Of a stretch of 64,000 bases of DNA, positions 44,629 through 53,062 are shown one piece after another. The first letter of the stretch is position 1. Each line of letters begins with the position of its first letter. The notes beneath the pieces were generated by a model. That model worked only from the letters and a program-made list of their open reading frames with translations, was not told the origin of the DNA and searched no databases. Source of the DNA: Gammaproteobacteria bacterium (GTDB taxonomy: Bacteria; Pseudomonadota; Gammaproteobacteria; Eutrophobiales; Eutrophobiaceae); NCBI GenBank assembly GCA_030829955.1, contig JAURNY010000003.1, positions 33,211 through 97,210 of the forward strand, read 5' to 3'. The translations under genes and the position numbers were made by a program.

Positions 44629-45690
44629 TCAGTAATCTTCAAATGTGATAATTCGATCATATTCAATATCTCGACGCGCTTTTTTACCAATTAGATTAAC
44701 AATTTCTCCTGGAGCTAGTCCTGTACCGGGTCTTTTATAATCAAGCATTTTTTCATCAAATATTTCTCCTGCTGCAATATCTCTTGCTGCAACAATGCTT
44801 CTCCTGAAAGCCAGTATTCTTTCCTGATTTTCTTCCTGATAAACTCGTTTTGTCCCCAATGCCAAGTGGACTTTCCTTGCACCATTTACAATCTCTCTTA
44901 GCTCATCAGGTGTAGTAGATATCTTGTGATCCCACCCCTCCATTGTTTGATCTAATGTAAAGTGTTTCTCTATCATGCAAGCTCCTTTTGCTATAGCAGC
45001 AATGGGAATAGCAGTGCCAAGTGTATGATCTGAAAAACCCACCGGATATTCATACATACCTGATAATGTATCTATGTTACATAAATTAATTTCATCATCT
45101 TCTGGCGGATAAATAGAAACACAATGAAGAATCACAATTTTATTGTTGCCGGCGTTTTCTATAGTTTCAATTGCATTATTAATTTCAGATAACGTGCTTA
45201 ATCCAGTAGAGAGTACTATAGGTAGGTTTTTTTTCGCTATATAATCGATAAAAGGATAATTATTAACATCCATGGATGCTATTTTAATAAATTCTGTATT
45301 CATTTCATCTACAAGAAAGTCAACTTCTTTTTCCGAAAATGGTGTAGACGTACAGTCTATTCCCAATTTGTCTGAATACTTCTTCATTTCGAGTAATTCT
45401 TGCTCTGAAATAGAGTACTCCTCAACTATTTCTTCCATTGTATAGTCATCTCTGTCCCTATAATCATCTGCGAGAAAATAATTGTCTTCATAAGCTTTTC
45501 TGGAAAAAATCGAATCTTTACTCCATGATTGAAATTTTACGCAATTAGCTCCTGCCTCTTTCGCAGCATCTATCATTTTTTTTGCAATATCCATATCACC
45601 ATTATGATTGGAGCCAAGTTCTGCAATTATATATGGCTCCGAGTCATCACCAACAGCATGTTTACTAGTTAACTGAATTTTCATACGCAC
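44629..45690 (-). CDS. NeuB/LegI family N-acetylneuraminate or legionaminate synthase
   Basis: 353 residues. YIIAELGSNHNGDMDIAKKM (about 20-39), CVKFQSWSKDSIF, TSTPFSEKEVDFL (about 114-126), LHCVSIYPP, VGFSDHTLGTAIPIAAIAKG (about 215-234), MIEKHFTLDQTMEGWDHKIS, and a C-terminal SAF domain (RRSIVAARDIAAGEIF). The third NeuB-type synthase in the window and the one beside the NeuD- and NeuA-like genes, so most likely the main nonulosonic-acid synthase. The ATG overlaps the GT2 gene end by 26 bp; Met3 is an alternative start. Confidence 0.9.
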   Translation of the reverse strand: MRMKIQLTSKHAVGDDSEPYIIAELGSNHNGDMDIAKKMIDAAKEAGANCVKFQSWSKDSIFSRKAYEDNYFLADDYRDRDDYTMEEIVEEYSISEQELLEMKKYSDKLGIDCTSTPFSEKEVDFLVDEMNTEFIKIASMDVNNYPFIDYIAKKNLPIVLSTGLSTLSEINNAIETIENAGNNKIVILHCVSIYPPEDDEINLCNIDTLSGMYEYPVGFSDHTLGTAIPIAAIAKGACMIEKHFTLDQTMEGWDHKISTTPDELREIVNGARKVHLALGTKRVYQEENQERILAFRRSIVAARDIAAGEIFDEKMLDYKRPGTGLAPGEIVNLIGKKARRDIEYDRIITFEDY

Positions 45691-46564
45691 CCGCCTCCGA
45701 TGGCACTAAAATATTTTCCCACCACATAGGATGATCAATTTTATTATCATTAAGATTATTCAAATAGATATTTAGATTATTGTTGTCAATAACTCTTTTT
45801 TTAAGTTTAAGAAACTCAGTGAAATAATTTGCATAAACCGGTCCGAACTCTGACATCAACTCATAATGTTGACATTTAACACTTATACCTTTTATTACGT
45901 TTTCTGCATTTAGAGTTTGTGGCAAACCTGCTGTATTTTCATCATGTATTCTATAATTTGTTCTTGTATCGTTTGTAAAATATGCTTTGTAATTATCGAA
46001 CATTAGTGACGCCCAGAAATACCAATCAAAAGCAATTGAATCACCTGTGATTAGCCCTGGTGCATCATTCAATATTTCAGAACATACAGCAGTATTTGAC
46101 ATGCCAAGTATATTTCCACTTTGAATTACTTTTTCGTCAATAAGATCTGAATTTTTGAATCTATGCGAAAAATAACCATCTTCAATTGTGTTTAGTTCAT
46201 CGTCGATAAGATTAAGATCATTGACTACTATTTCATTATGCTTGAGTAATTGCGACAACACCTCTACCCTTTCAACAGAAAATGTATCATCACAATCTGA
46301 AAAAATTATATATTTGTAACCTCTTTTAATTGCCTGTTTTATCAGACACCTTCTATTTTCGGAAATACTGGAATTCGTTTTTATAAATTCAAAATTGAGT
46401 TTCGCTGGAAATGAAAATTCTTCAGCATTATTTAATCTATCATTCGCAATCAAAACATCAAAGTTTTTGCATGTTTGCTTGTTCAATGAATCAAGGAAAT
46501 CCTGTATATACATCCTTGCCTGCTCATAAAAAACAGTAACTAAAACTGCCTCAGCTTGCTTCAC
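45665..46564 (-). CDS. GT2 family glycosyltransferase
   Basis: 299 residues, GT-A fold: EAVLVTVFYEQARMYIQDFL, VLIANDRLNNAEEF and FSDCDDTFSVERVEVLSQLL (Asp cluster, about 92-111), SIAFDWYFWASLMF (about 181-194). GTG start overlapping the stop of the hydrolase gene (46564). It may add the nonulosonic acid or a neighbouring sugar; the donor is not readable from sequence. Confidence 0.8.
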   Translation of the reverse strand: MKQAEAVLVTVFYEQARMYIQDFLDSLNKQTCKNFDVLIANDRLNNAEEFSFPAKLNFEFIKTNSSISENRRCLIKQAIKRGYKYIIFSDCDDTFSVERVEVLSQLLKHNEIVVNDLNLIDDELNTIEDGYFSHRFKNSDLIDEKVIQSGNILGMSNTAVCSEILNDAPGLITGDSIAFDWYFWASLMFDNYKAYFTNDTRTNYRIHDENTAGLPQTLNAENVIKGISVKCQHYELMSEFGPVYANYFTEFLKLKKRVIDNNNLNIYLNNLNDNKIDHPMWWENILVPSEAGAYENSVN

Positions 46565-47238
46565 TAATGAATATATTGTCCAGTCATGATTGGTGGCAGA
46601 AGACCTTTATCTTTTAATACTTTAACTATTTGGTGGTCTCCATCACTAAACATGTTTATTACTACATTCGGTGCTTCTTTTATATATAGAGCATGAAGAG
46701 TATCTAATTTATCATTAGAAGAAGTATATATTGTTATTCTTTCGGAATGTTTCTTCTTAAATAATAGAGGTCTTAAATTCATTATTTTCCTTTTTAGAAA
46801 ACAACGCTTATACATTGAGACTATTTTCTTATTCCAGCGATTGTCTTTATATTTAAATCTCAACAATGGAGATATAAATGTCTGTGGCGCAAAAGCTATA
46901 ACTTCTCCTTTGCCAAGTAATGCTGCGGCAGTTATTGCTGCATAACCTCCCATGGAATTACCTACCAAATAGAGTTTAGATGGATTAATTCGCATAACTT
47001 CATGCTTTATATATGACATTGTTTTATAAATATTACTACTAATCCCTGGCAAACCATTTTGATACCAGCACTGAGAAAAATCTCTAATAAATATTTTATT
47101 CTCATCAATTATTTTTGAAGCGTTATAGAATTCAAATGGAGGTATAGCGATACCTGCTGTAATTCCTCCAAAAAAGATATACAAACAATTTGAATTCTCA
47201 TTAGTTAGATCAAAGGTAATTGGGGAATAATCATCCAT
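46564..47238 (-). CDS. Small alpha/beta-hydrolase-fold protein
   Basis: 224 residues. The nucleophile elbow is LVGNSMGGYAA (Ser, about 91-101), later YTSSNDKLDTLHALYI as acid region and FSDGDHQIVKVLKDKG with His (about 198-213). No signal peptide. Could be an esterase or acyl-transfer enzyme acting on an acylated sugar. Its stop shares a base with the GT2 start. Family not further recognised. Confidence 0.65.
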   Translation of the reverse strand: MDDYSPITFDLTNENSNCLYIFFGGITAGIAIPPFEFYNASKIIDENKIFIRDFSQCWYQNGLPGISSNIYKTMSYIKHEVMRINPSKLYLVGNSMGGYAAITAAALLGKGEVIAFAPQTFISPLLRFKYKDNRWNKKIVSMYKRCFLKRKIMNLRPLLFKKKHSERITIYTSSNDKLDTLHALYIKEAPNVVINMFSDGDHQIVKVLKDKGLLPPIMTGQYIH

Positions 47239-47247
47239 TTATTAATT

Positions 47248-48411
47248 TCATAATACTATCTGTGGACTGCTTGGGATATTAATTAGTCGTTTTTCAATGG
47301 ATTCAGCAGTAGATAAATTCATACGGGGTGCTGAATTATACGGTGGTAATTTATGCATTAATGTCCATGCCGGACGAGTCATAATTCCTGAATCATTTGT
47401 AACTGTTAAAATTTTGTCGCGAATATCTGAAATAGAATCGTTAAGCAATAAGGTTTGCAACCAATAATTACTGAAGCAACCATCAGGTTCAGAGACTAAT
47501 CTCACGTCGTCTATTTTATCAAATGCTTTTTTGTACGACATATATAAAGTTCTCTTGGCTTTTAATAGTTTAGGTAGTTGTTCTAACTGTGCGCAGCCAA
47601 GTGCTGCATTAATATTTGGCATTCGGTAATTATATCCAACCTCATCATGAAAATATTCCCACTTGTGAGCTAACTTAGACGTTGTTGTGATGTGCTTTGC
47701 TTTTTGAGCCAGTTCATTATCATTGGTAAGTATTACACCTCCACCTCCTGTTGTAATGATTTTGTTTCCATTGAAACTTAATACTCCTAAGTTTCCTAAT
47801 GTACCAGTGTGTTTGTTATTTACATAACTACCCAGTGACTCTGCTGCATCTTCAACAACTTTGATATTAAATTCTTTACAAATTGTGCATATAGATTCGA
47901 TTTTTAAAGGGTGTCCAAATGCATGCATGGGTACTATTGCACGAATAATCCTGCCTGTTTCTTTATTTATACTAAAACCATTTTTTTTAATCGTTATTTT
48001 CTGCAAATAATCGTGTAAAGAAGTTGGATTAACTCCTAACGTACTTTCTTCACAATCAACAAAATGAGGAATAGCATTACAATAAGTGACCGCATTACTA
48101 GTAGCCACAAAAGTTAAGGTCGGCACAAAAACTTCATCATTCTCCTTAACTCCTGCTAGCATCAATGCAATATGAAGTGCAGAAGTTCCATTGACGACTG
48201 CAATTGCATAATTAGAACCAGTATATTCTGCTATATTGTGTTCAAATTGTTCTACATATTTTCCAGCAGTGGAAACCCATCCCGTATCTATGCACTCTTT
48301 AGTATATGCCCATTCATTACCACTGAATAATGGTTCATGTAATGGATAAAAAGCATCTTGACTAGTTAATACAGAACGTAATGCGTCTAAAATATTGGAT
48401 ACTATATCCAT
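47248..48411 (-). CDS. legC: LegC-type UDP-4-keto-sugar aminotransferase
   Basis: 387 residues, DegT/DnrJ/EryC1 family. FYPLHEPLFSGNEWAYTKEC and IDTGWVSTAGKYVEQFE at the start are characteristic of the LegC branch; VVEDAAESLGSY (about 185-196) and SFNGNKIITTGGGG with Lys217 (about 212-225) are the PLP site. LegC converts the 4-keto product of LegB to the 4-amino sugar in legionaminic acid synthesis. The LegB-type dehydratase and a hydrolysing 2-epimerase are not adjacent. 9 bp upstream of the hydrolase. Confidence 0.88.
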   Translation of the reverse strand: MDIVSNILDALRSVLTSQDAFYPLHEPLFSGNEWAYTKECIDTGWVSTAGKYVEQFEHNIAEYTGSNYAIAVVNGTSALHIALMLAGVKENDEVFVPTLTFVATSNAVTYCNAIPHFVDCEESTLGVNPTSLHDYLQKITIKKNGFSINKETGRIIRAIVPMHAFGHPLKIESICTICKEFNIKVVEDAAESLGSYVNNKHTGTLGNLGVLSFNGNKIITTGGGGVILTNDNELAQKAKHITTTSKLAHKWEYFHDEVGYNYRMPNINAALGCAQLEQLPKLLKAKRTLYMSYKKAFDKIDDVRLVSEPDGCFSNYWLQTLLLNDSISDIRDKILTVTNDSGIMTRPAWTLMHKLPPYNSAPRMNLSTAESIEKRLINIPSSPQIVL

Positions 48412-48416
48412 ATTTA

Positions 48417-49538
48417 TTAGGTTGATAATTTTAGCTTATAATTGCCAAAATCGTTTCGATTACTATCTACAGAATCAAATAGATGATTGCTTAAAGCAAA
48501 TATTAGCTCTTGAATTCCATCTTCTACTGAAAAAGAAGGTTCAAAATGCATTATTTCTTTAACTTTACTAAAGTTTACTCTATAGTTTCTTGGATCAGCT
48601 CCATGATCTTTATATTTAACAGCGCAATTCGGAATAAACTTGGTTATGTGATCAACAACACCTTGTTTTGTAAAATTATTAATTTCACCACCTGCATTAA
48701 AAACCTCAAAAGAAGTATAAGAAACAGGAAACTCAAGCGTTCTTCTTATTAACAATGCAAAATCGGCGACATGACAATATGGACGCCATGTATTTGCATC
48801 ATACACAAGTAATTCTTTTCCAAAATACAAATCGTGAACAAATTCACTGATAGTTAAATCAAATCGCATTCTAGGCGAAAGGCCAAATGCAGTGGCAAAA
48901 CGTAGTATAGTTGGATGATAATCAACATTATCTTTTAATGATAAAATATATTTTTCAGTACTCACTTTTGCTTTAGCATACAGTGATAATGGGTTTAATT
49001 GATAATCTTCAGCAGCCAGTTCATCATTATTGATTAATCCATAGTTGGAGCATGTTGAAATAAAAACTACTTTCCGTATTCCTTTTCCATTTAGCATGCT
49101 AATTGTATTAATAATACCTTTTTCATTAATTAGCTCTGATTCATCAGGATATGTTTTAGTTATAGGATCGCCAACCAACCCTGCAAGCAACACCACACTA
49201 TCAACGTTTTTCAAAGCAAGCTCTAGTTCCATTTGATTGCATATATCTCCGTATATAAATTCATAATTAGTATTATTTAAAAATGGCAACACATTATTAT
49301 ATTGTCCATAAATTAAATTATCATAACACCTAACTTGATAACCATAATCAAGCAAATACTGGGAAACTATAGTCCCTATATATCCTGCTCCCCCAATTAA
49401 AAGCACGCGCGGTTGATAATTTTCATCCTTGTCTTTATATGCAATTCTTGCTTCATCGAATATTTCTTTCTGAATTGAAGCAGGTAAGTCTTTATTATTA
49501 ATATATGCGATATCCGATATTGTATTTAGTTTTTTCAT
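48417..49538 (-). CDS. NAD-dependent epimerase/dehydratase family SDR
   Basis: 373 residues. RVLLIGGAGYIGTIVSQYLLD (about 44-64), VVLLAGLVGDPITKTYPDES (about 114-133), FISTCSNYG (Ser-Thr, about 157-165), LYAKAKVSTEKYI with Tyr-xxx-Lys (about 185-197), RFATAFGLSPRMRFD and RPYCHVADFALLI. A 40-residue N-terminal extension precedes the Rossmann fold. It could epimerise or reduce a nucleotide sugar. The substrate is unknown. Confidence 0.8.
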   Translation of the reverse strand: MKKLNTISDIAYINNKDLPASIQKEIFDEARIAYKDKDENYQPRVLLIGGAGYIGTIVSQYLLDYGYQVRCYDNLIYGQYNNVLPFLNNTNYEFIYGDICNQMELELALKNVDSVVLLAGLVGDPITKTYPDESELINEKGIINTISMLNGKGIRKVVFISTCSNYGLINNDELAAEDYQLNPLSLYAKAKVSTEKYILSLKDNVDYHPTILRFATAFGLSPRMRFDLTISEFVHDLYFGKELLVYDANTWRPYCHVADFALLIRRTLEFPVSYTSFEVFNAGGEINNFTKQGVVDHITKFIPNCAVKYKDHGADPRNYRVNFSKVKEIMHFEPSFSVEDGIQELIFALSNHLFDSVDSNRNDFGNYKLKLST

Positions 49539-49560
49539 AAATTTATTGCTCTAATAATAG

Positions 49561-51327
49561 TTATTCACCACCAATTACATAATCATAATTGCCTTCTTTA
49601 ACTATGCGACCTCTCTCAATACGAAATATTTTATCGCAATGTTTTACCGTGCTTAATCTGTGAGCAACCACAATCAAGGTAATTTGACCTTTAAGTTTTT
49701 TTATTTCATTTACTATCACTGATTCGGTTTCATTATCAAGTGCACTGGTGGCTTCGTCCATAATTAGCACACTTCTTTGATGATAAAATGCTCTCGCTAA
49801 CGCAACTCTTTGTCTTTGTCCTCCAGATATTCTTATGCCGTTTTCACCAATTATAGTCTCTAATTTTTGTGGTAATTCATTTACAAATTCTGACAAATAT
49901 GCCTGATTAATTGCATCTTGTACTTTTTCATCATCTATCTCTACTTCTGATTGTCCTAATGCAATATTTTGTTTTAACGATGCATCAATCAACAATACTT
50001 GTTGCGGAATATATGCAACACTTGATCTCCAATATTGTTTATTCTCTTCATTATCAAGCGACAATCCATTGAACATAATCCTACCTGCATCAGGTTTAAT
50101 TAAACCCAGCATAACATCTATTAATGTTGTTTTTCCTGAACCGGATGTTCCCACTATGCCTATTGATTCTCCTGAATGAATCGTAAAATTGATATCATTT
50201 AATGCAAATACATTACTCCTATTATATTTAAAATTAACATTTTCAAGGATTAATTCTTTAAAAGTATTTTTATTATTTTCAACTTTATTATCTAATGTCT
50301 TTAAATCATGTGTAATATCAATAGAATGAAAATCATTAAAAATCCTTGAAGTTGAATTTCTTCCTGATCTCATTAATGATAACCCATTAAGAATAATATT
50401 TACTGAAGGTTTTAATCTAATCGCAGCAAAAGCAAATACGCTAAGAGTAGGAATAACTGTGTTAAGAGTAGTATGATAATACATAGTAAAACTGACGTAT
50501 AACACTATGAACAATAAGAGTAGAAACTCAATTAAATAATTAGGAGCTAATCGTATCAATTGGTTTCTCATACTATAATATGAATATTTTATGGCATTCT
50601 CACTGACGTAATCATTGAAATACTTTTCACAAGATAAAACCCTAGTTTCCTTGATCCCATCAACTGCCTCTTTTAATCCTTTAACCATTAATATGTCATG
50701 GTAATTTGCTTTAGCACCATAATGTTTTACCAATTTACGAAAAAACATGTCATAAGCGAAGGCTACAGATAACAAATAAGTTAACAATATTGCTAAAACT
50801 ATTCCGTTTTTATAAGCCAGAAAAGCTACGATCACAATAAAAGCTATACTTTCAGTTAAAATTTTCAACAAACTTAGTAGTACTTGCATTGTGAATTGAG
50901 GCACCATCTTCACCATTGTTGTAATGTATTCCGAACTATTTCTCTCTGCATATCTTACATAAGGCATAAATTGATATTTGTACAAAAGTTCAGACTTCAA
51001 TCTAACTTGCATATTTAGTGAAAATTTTATAACTACCTTATTTATAAATATGGCAAATAAAGATTTAACAAGAAAAATCAACGCTAGGGAAAAGCTAAGG
51101 AGATATACAACTGTTTGATTAGATTTTTGTAAGTTAAAAATACTGAATATATATTCAGGAATTTCAGCGCTAATATCACTAGCACTAGTAATTACCATTG
51201 TAAATGGAACTATCAACCCAAGACCTATCAAATCAAGAATTGAAGATAAAACAAATAGACACATTAGCCATGGCAATTGACGCCTATCATTACCTACCAA
51301 ATAAAGTATTTCTTTTATATAATTCAA
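49561..51327 (-). CDS. ABC transporter half-molecule, MsbA/PglK-like flippase candidate
   Basis: 588 residues. N-terminal six-TM exporter domain (about 1-340) and C-terminal ATPase with Walker A GTSGSGKTTLID (about 396-407), Q-loop AYIPQQVLLIDASL, signature ISGGQRQRVALARAF (about 491-505), Walker B VLIMDEATSALD and VVAHRLSTVKH. Single polypeptides of this layout flip lipid A (MsbA) or lipid-linked oligosaccharides (PglK). The start is TTG without a clear ribosome-binding site. With the Wzx-like protein it gives the locus two possible flippases. Confidence 0.88.
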   Translation of the reverse strand: MNYIKEILYLVGNDRRQLPWLMCLFVLSSILDLIGLGLIVPFTMVITSASDISAEIPEYIFSIFNLQKSNQTVVYLLSFSLALIFLVKSLFAIFINKVVIKFSLNMQVRLKSELLYKYQFMPYVRYAERNSSEYITTMVKMVPQFTMQVLLSLLKILTESIAFIVIVAFLAYKNGIVLAILLTYLLSVAFAYDMFFRKLVKHYGAKANYHDILMVKGLKEAVDGIKETRVLSCEKYFNDYVSENAIKYSYYSMRNQLIRLAPNYLIEFLLLLFIVLYVSFTMYYHTTLNTVIPTLSVFAFAAIRLKPSVNIILNGLSLMRSGRNSTSRIFNDFHSIDITHDLKTLDNKVENNKNTFKELILENVNFKYNRSNVFALNDINFTIHSGESIGIVGTSGSGKTTLIDVMLGLIKPDAGRIMFNGLSLDNEENKQYWRSSVAYIPQQVLLIDASLKQNIALGQSEVEIDDEKVQDAINQAYLSEFVNELPQKLETIIGENGIRISGGQRQRVALARAFYHQRSVLIMDEATSALDNETESVIVNEIKKLKGQITLIVVAHRLSTVKHCDKIFRIERGRIVKEGNYDYVIGGE

Positions 51328-51357
51328 ATCAAAACAACAATAGTGAGAATATTGTAA

Positions 51358-52260
51358 TCAAATTTTATTTGATTCATTTTTACTCAAATAAAGGCTTTGT
51401 AAACCTTTACTTAATTTCCCTGGTGACGTACCCAGCAAATTACTGATTTTTTCATCACTTAAAGACATATCAATTGGTCTTCTAGCAAATAATTCAGCAT
51501 CGGCAATTTTTGTTTTCTTTAACAAATTCTCATCAAAACCAAAAATTGCACAAATCCTTTTTGCAAATTCATATTTTGTAACTCGTTCATTTCCACAAAT
51601 GTTAAATGTACCAGTATGTTGTTTTTCAATTAGATGGTGAATACCGTCTATAAGCTGATGAACATGAATAGGTGTGAAATATGAATCATTAAATGCTGGA
51701 ACAATTTCCTTTCTATTTAATAAACTAATAATCCAATCACTAATTGACTGTTTATATTGATTACCCCATCCATAAAAGTTAGTCCTTATTACTATTACAT
51801 CATCAAGTAATCGAAGCACAACTTCTTCTGCTTGAGCTTTTGTATTTCCATAAATATTTAATGGGCTAACCGGTTCATCTTCTGTAACAAGAGATTTAGT
51901 TCCATTAAATAAATGATCTGTTGAAATGTGTACGAGTTTTGTATCTGTTTCTGCACATGCTTTAGCTATATTTTCGGACAGCGTTACATTGACTTGATAA
52001 GCCTGCTCAGGCTCTCTTTCACACATATCAACATTGGTCATACCAGCAGTGTGAACAACTACATCAGCATTAAAAGATGCAACAGCTTCAACTACAGACT
52101 TTGTATTACTTAAATTTACTAATTTAGTTGTTACGCCAGGAATATTTACAATATTGTTATGCAAAAACAATTGCACATCACATTCATCTTTTATATATCT
52201 AGCCCAATTAGTGGCTAGTAAACCACTTCCTCCAGTAATAATGACTCTTGTTTTTTGCAT
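51358..52260 (-). CDS. RmlD-like SDR, first gene after the ops element
   Basis: About 300 residues from ATG 52260. TRVIITGGSGLLATNWARYI, VVHTAGMTNVDMCEREPEQAYQVN (about 60-83), STDHLFNG (about 107-114), YGNTKAQAEE with Tyr-xxx-Lys (about 129-138), FYGWGNQYKQSISDW. dTDP-4-keto-rhamnose reductase fold; no other rml genes, so the substrate is a different 4-keto sugar. A GTG at 52302 would extend the protein across the ops element; the ATG after the element fits the family N-terminus better. Confidence 0.82.
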   Translation of the reverse strand: MQKTRVIITGGSGLLATNWARYIKDECDVQLFLHNNIVNIPGVTTKLVNLSNTKSVVEAVASFNADVVVHTAGMTNVDMCEREPEQAYQVNVTLSENIAKACAETDTKLVHISTDHLFNGTKSLVTEDEPVSPLNIYGNTKAQAEEVVLRLLDDVIVIRTNFYGWGNQYKQSISDWIISLLNRKEIVPAFNDSYFTPIHVHQLIDGIHHLIEKQHTGTFNICGNERVTKYEFAKRICAIFGFDENLLKKTKIADAELFARRPIDMSLSDEKISNLLGTSPGKLSKGLQSLYLSKNESNKI

Positions 52261-52278
52261 ATAGATTGACAATTCAGG

Positions 52279-52290
52279 CACGCTACCGCC
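52279..52290 (-). promoter_or_regulatory. ops element (RfaH recruitment site) in the leader of the long operon
   Basis: The minus strand reads GGCGGTAGCGTG, matching the ops core GGCGGTAG and its usual CGTG tail. It lies 18 bp upstream of the ATG at 52260, in the gap between the winged-helix regulator gene and the RmlD-like gene, and is preceded by a JUMPstart-like region with GCTTTATTG/TACTTGCAG. In E. coli, ops pauses RNA polymerase and recruits RfaH, which suppresses Rho and polarity over long O-antigen and capsule operons. An RfaH homologue is encoded at 58.1-58.6 kb. I saw no second copy in the window. Confidence 0.88.
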
Positions 52291-52342
52291 CTGCAAGTAC
52301 ACAATAAAGCTCGCATATTGAATTTGAACAGCTTGTGAACAA

Positions 52343-52984
52343 CTAATTACTAGTTGTATTAATTCCTAAAATCGATGGGACAAATATTTTATCCCTCGCA
52401 ATTTCACTTATAAGTGAATCGTAAATAATTTGGGTATTTTCTAATGCGGTTATAACAATCGCATCGTAACTATCTTCGACTGGTAGTTTATTCCACATCG
52501 GCATGTCGAGAAATTTGGGTATCGAAATCTGTCTATCATAAATTCCAATAATGTTTATCGTGTGATAATGCGAACGTACTGACGCAATTTCAGCAAGCTC
52601 AGAAATCCCACAAAGTAAAATCCTTGTTTGTCCTGTTTGTTCACAATTGGAAAAAATATCAGAGCAGGCACTACCCGCGTTTCTATAGAAATCAAAAGAA
52701 GAAGTTAAATATTTAACGGTCAATCGACTTTTTTCAGCAAAACCTTTTGGAGTTAAATAGTAAAAATAACGATTGGGAGGGGCTTGTTTAACCTTGATTA
52801 ATCCTTTAGTCACACATCGTTTTAAATAAGAATTTGCTAATCCGAGTGCAACATCAAGTTTGTCAGCCAAATGTCGTTGAGTAATATCTTCCTTGGATTC
52901 AATAGTTTGCAGAATCTCTAATGTGGTAGCGTCTTCTTTTTGATTCATGTTCATTGGATGAACATTATATACAGTATTGTTCAT
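52343..52984 (-). CDS. Winged-helix transcriptional regulator of the locus
   Basis: 213 residues from ATG 52984. Residues ~20-90 form a winged helix: LEILQTIESKEDITQRHLADKLDVALGLANSYLKRCVTKGLIKVK, then NRYFYYLTPKGFAEK as wing. Residues ~110-213 look like a Rossmann/CoA-binding-type sensor (ILLCGISELAEIASV, INIIGIYD, YDAIVITAL). A likely promoter and two palindromes cover its start, and if that promoter is used the real start would be ATG 52954 or 52948, not 52984. Position directly before the ops element suggests it controls itself and perhaps the operon. Ligand unknown. Confidence 0.8.
   Translation of the reverse strand: MNNTVYNVHPMNMNQKEDATTLEILQTIESKEDITQRHLADKLDVALGLANSYLKRCVTKGLIKVKQAPPNRYFYYLTPKGFAEKSRLTVKYLTSSFDFYRNAGSACSDIFSNCEQTGQTRILLCGISELAEIASVRSHYHTINIIGIYDRQISIPKFLDMPMWNKLPVEDSYDAIVITALENTQIIYDSLISEIARDKIFVPSILGINTTSN
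52947..52965 (-). promoter_or_regulatory. Palindromic operator 1 (ATGTTCAT-N3-ATGAACAT)
   Basis: A perfect 8-bp inverted repeat with a 3-bp spacer (ATGTTCATTGGATGAACAT on the plus strand), centred at 52956. It sits at the predicted transcription start of the regulator gene. It shares the TTCAT-N3-ATGAA core with the palindrome 30 bp away, so both may bind the same dimer, probably the winged-helix regulator itself. Confidence 0.65.
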
Positions 52985-52992
52985 TTTATGAA
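52964..52992 (-). promoter_or_regulatory. Candidate sigma-70 promoter of the regulator gene
   Basis: On the minus strand, TTCATA (52992-52987, four of six matches to TTGACA) and a perfect TATAAT (52969-52964) are separated by 17 bp. Transcription would start near 52957, inside operator 1, while the -35 is inside operator 2. The mRNA would start just ahead of ATG 52954/52948 and so be nearly leaderless. A promoter further upstream remains possible. Confidence 0.5.
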
Positions 52993-52993
52993 C
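52979..52993 (-). promoter_or_regulatory. Palindromic operator 2 (GTTCAT-N3-ATGAAC)
   Basis: A perfect 6-bp inverted repeat with a 3-bp spacer (GTTCATTTTATGAAC on the plus strand), centred at 52986, thirty bases (about three helical turns) from operator 1. It overlaps the -35 hexamer of the candidate promoter and includes the ATG at 52984. Confidence 0.6.
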
Positions 52994-53062
52994 TACTATA
53001 TATTGGGTGAAAGTTAGAGTTTTCTAGATTTTATATTAATATTAAAAACAATACTAAAAGCT

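Noticed and set aside
52261..52302. GTG start that would extend the RmlD-like protein by 14 residues
   Set aside because: It would place the ops element inside the coding region; the ATG at 52260 gives the normal family N-terminus.
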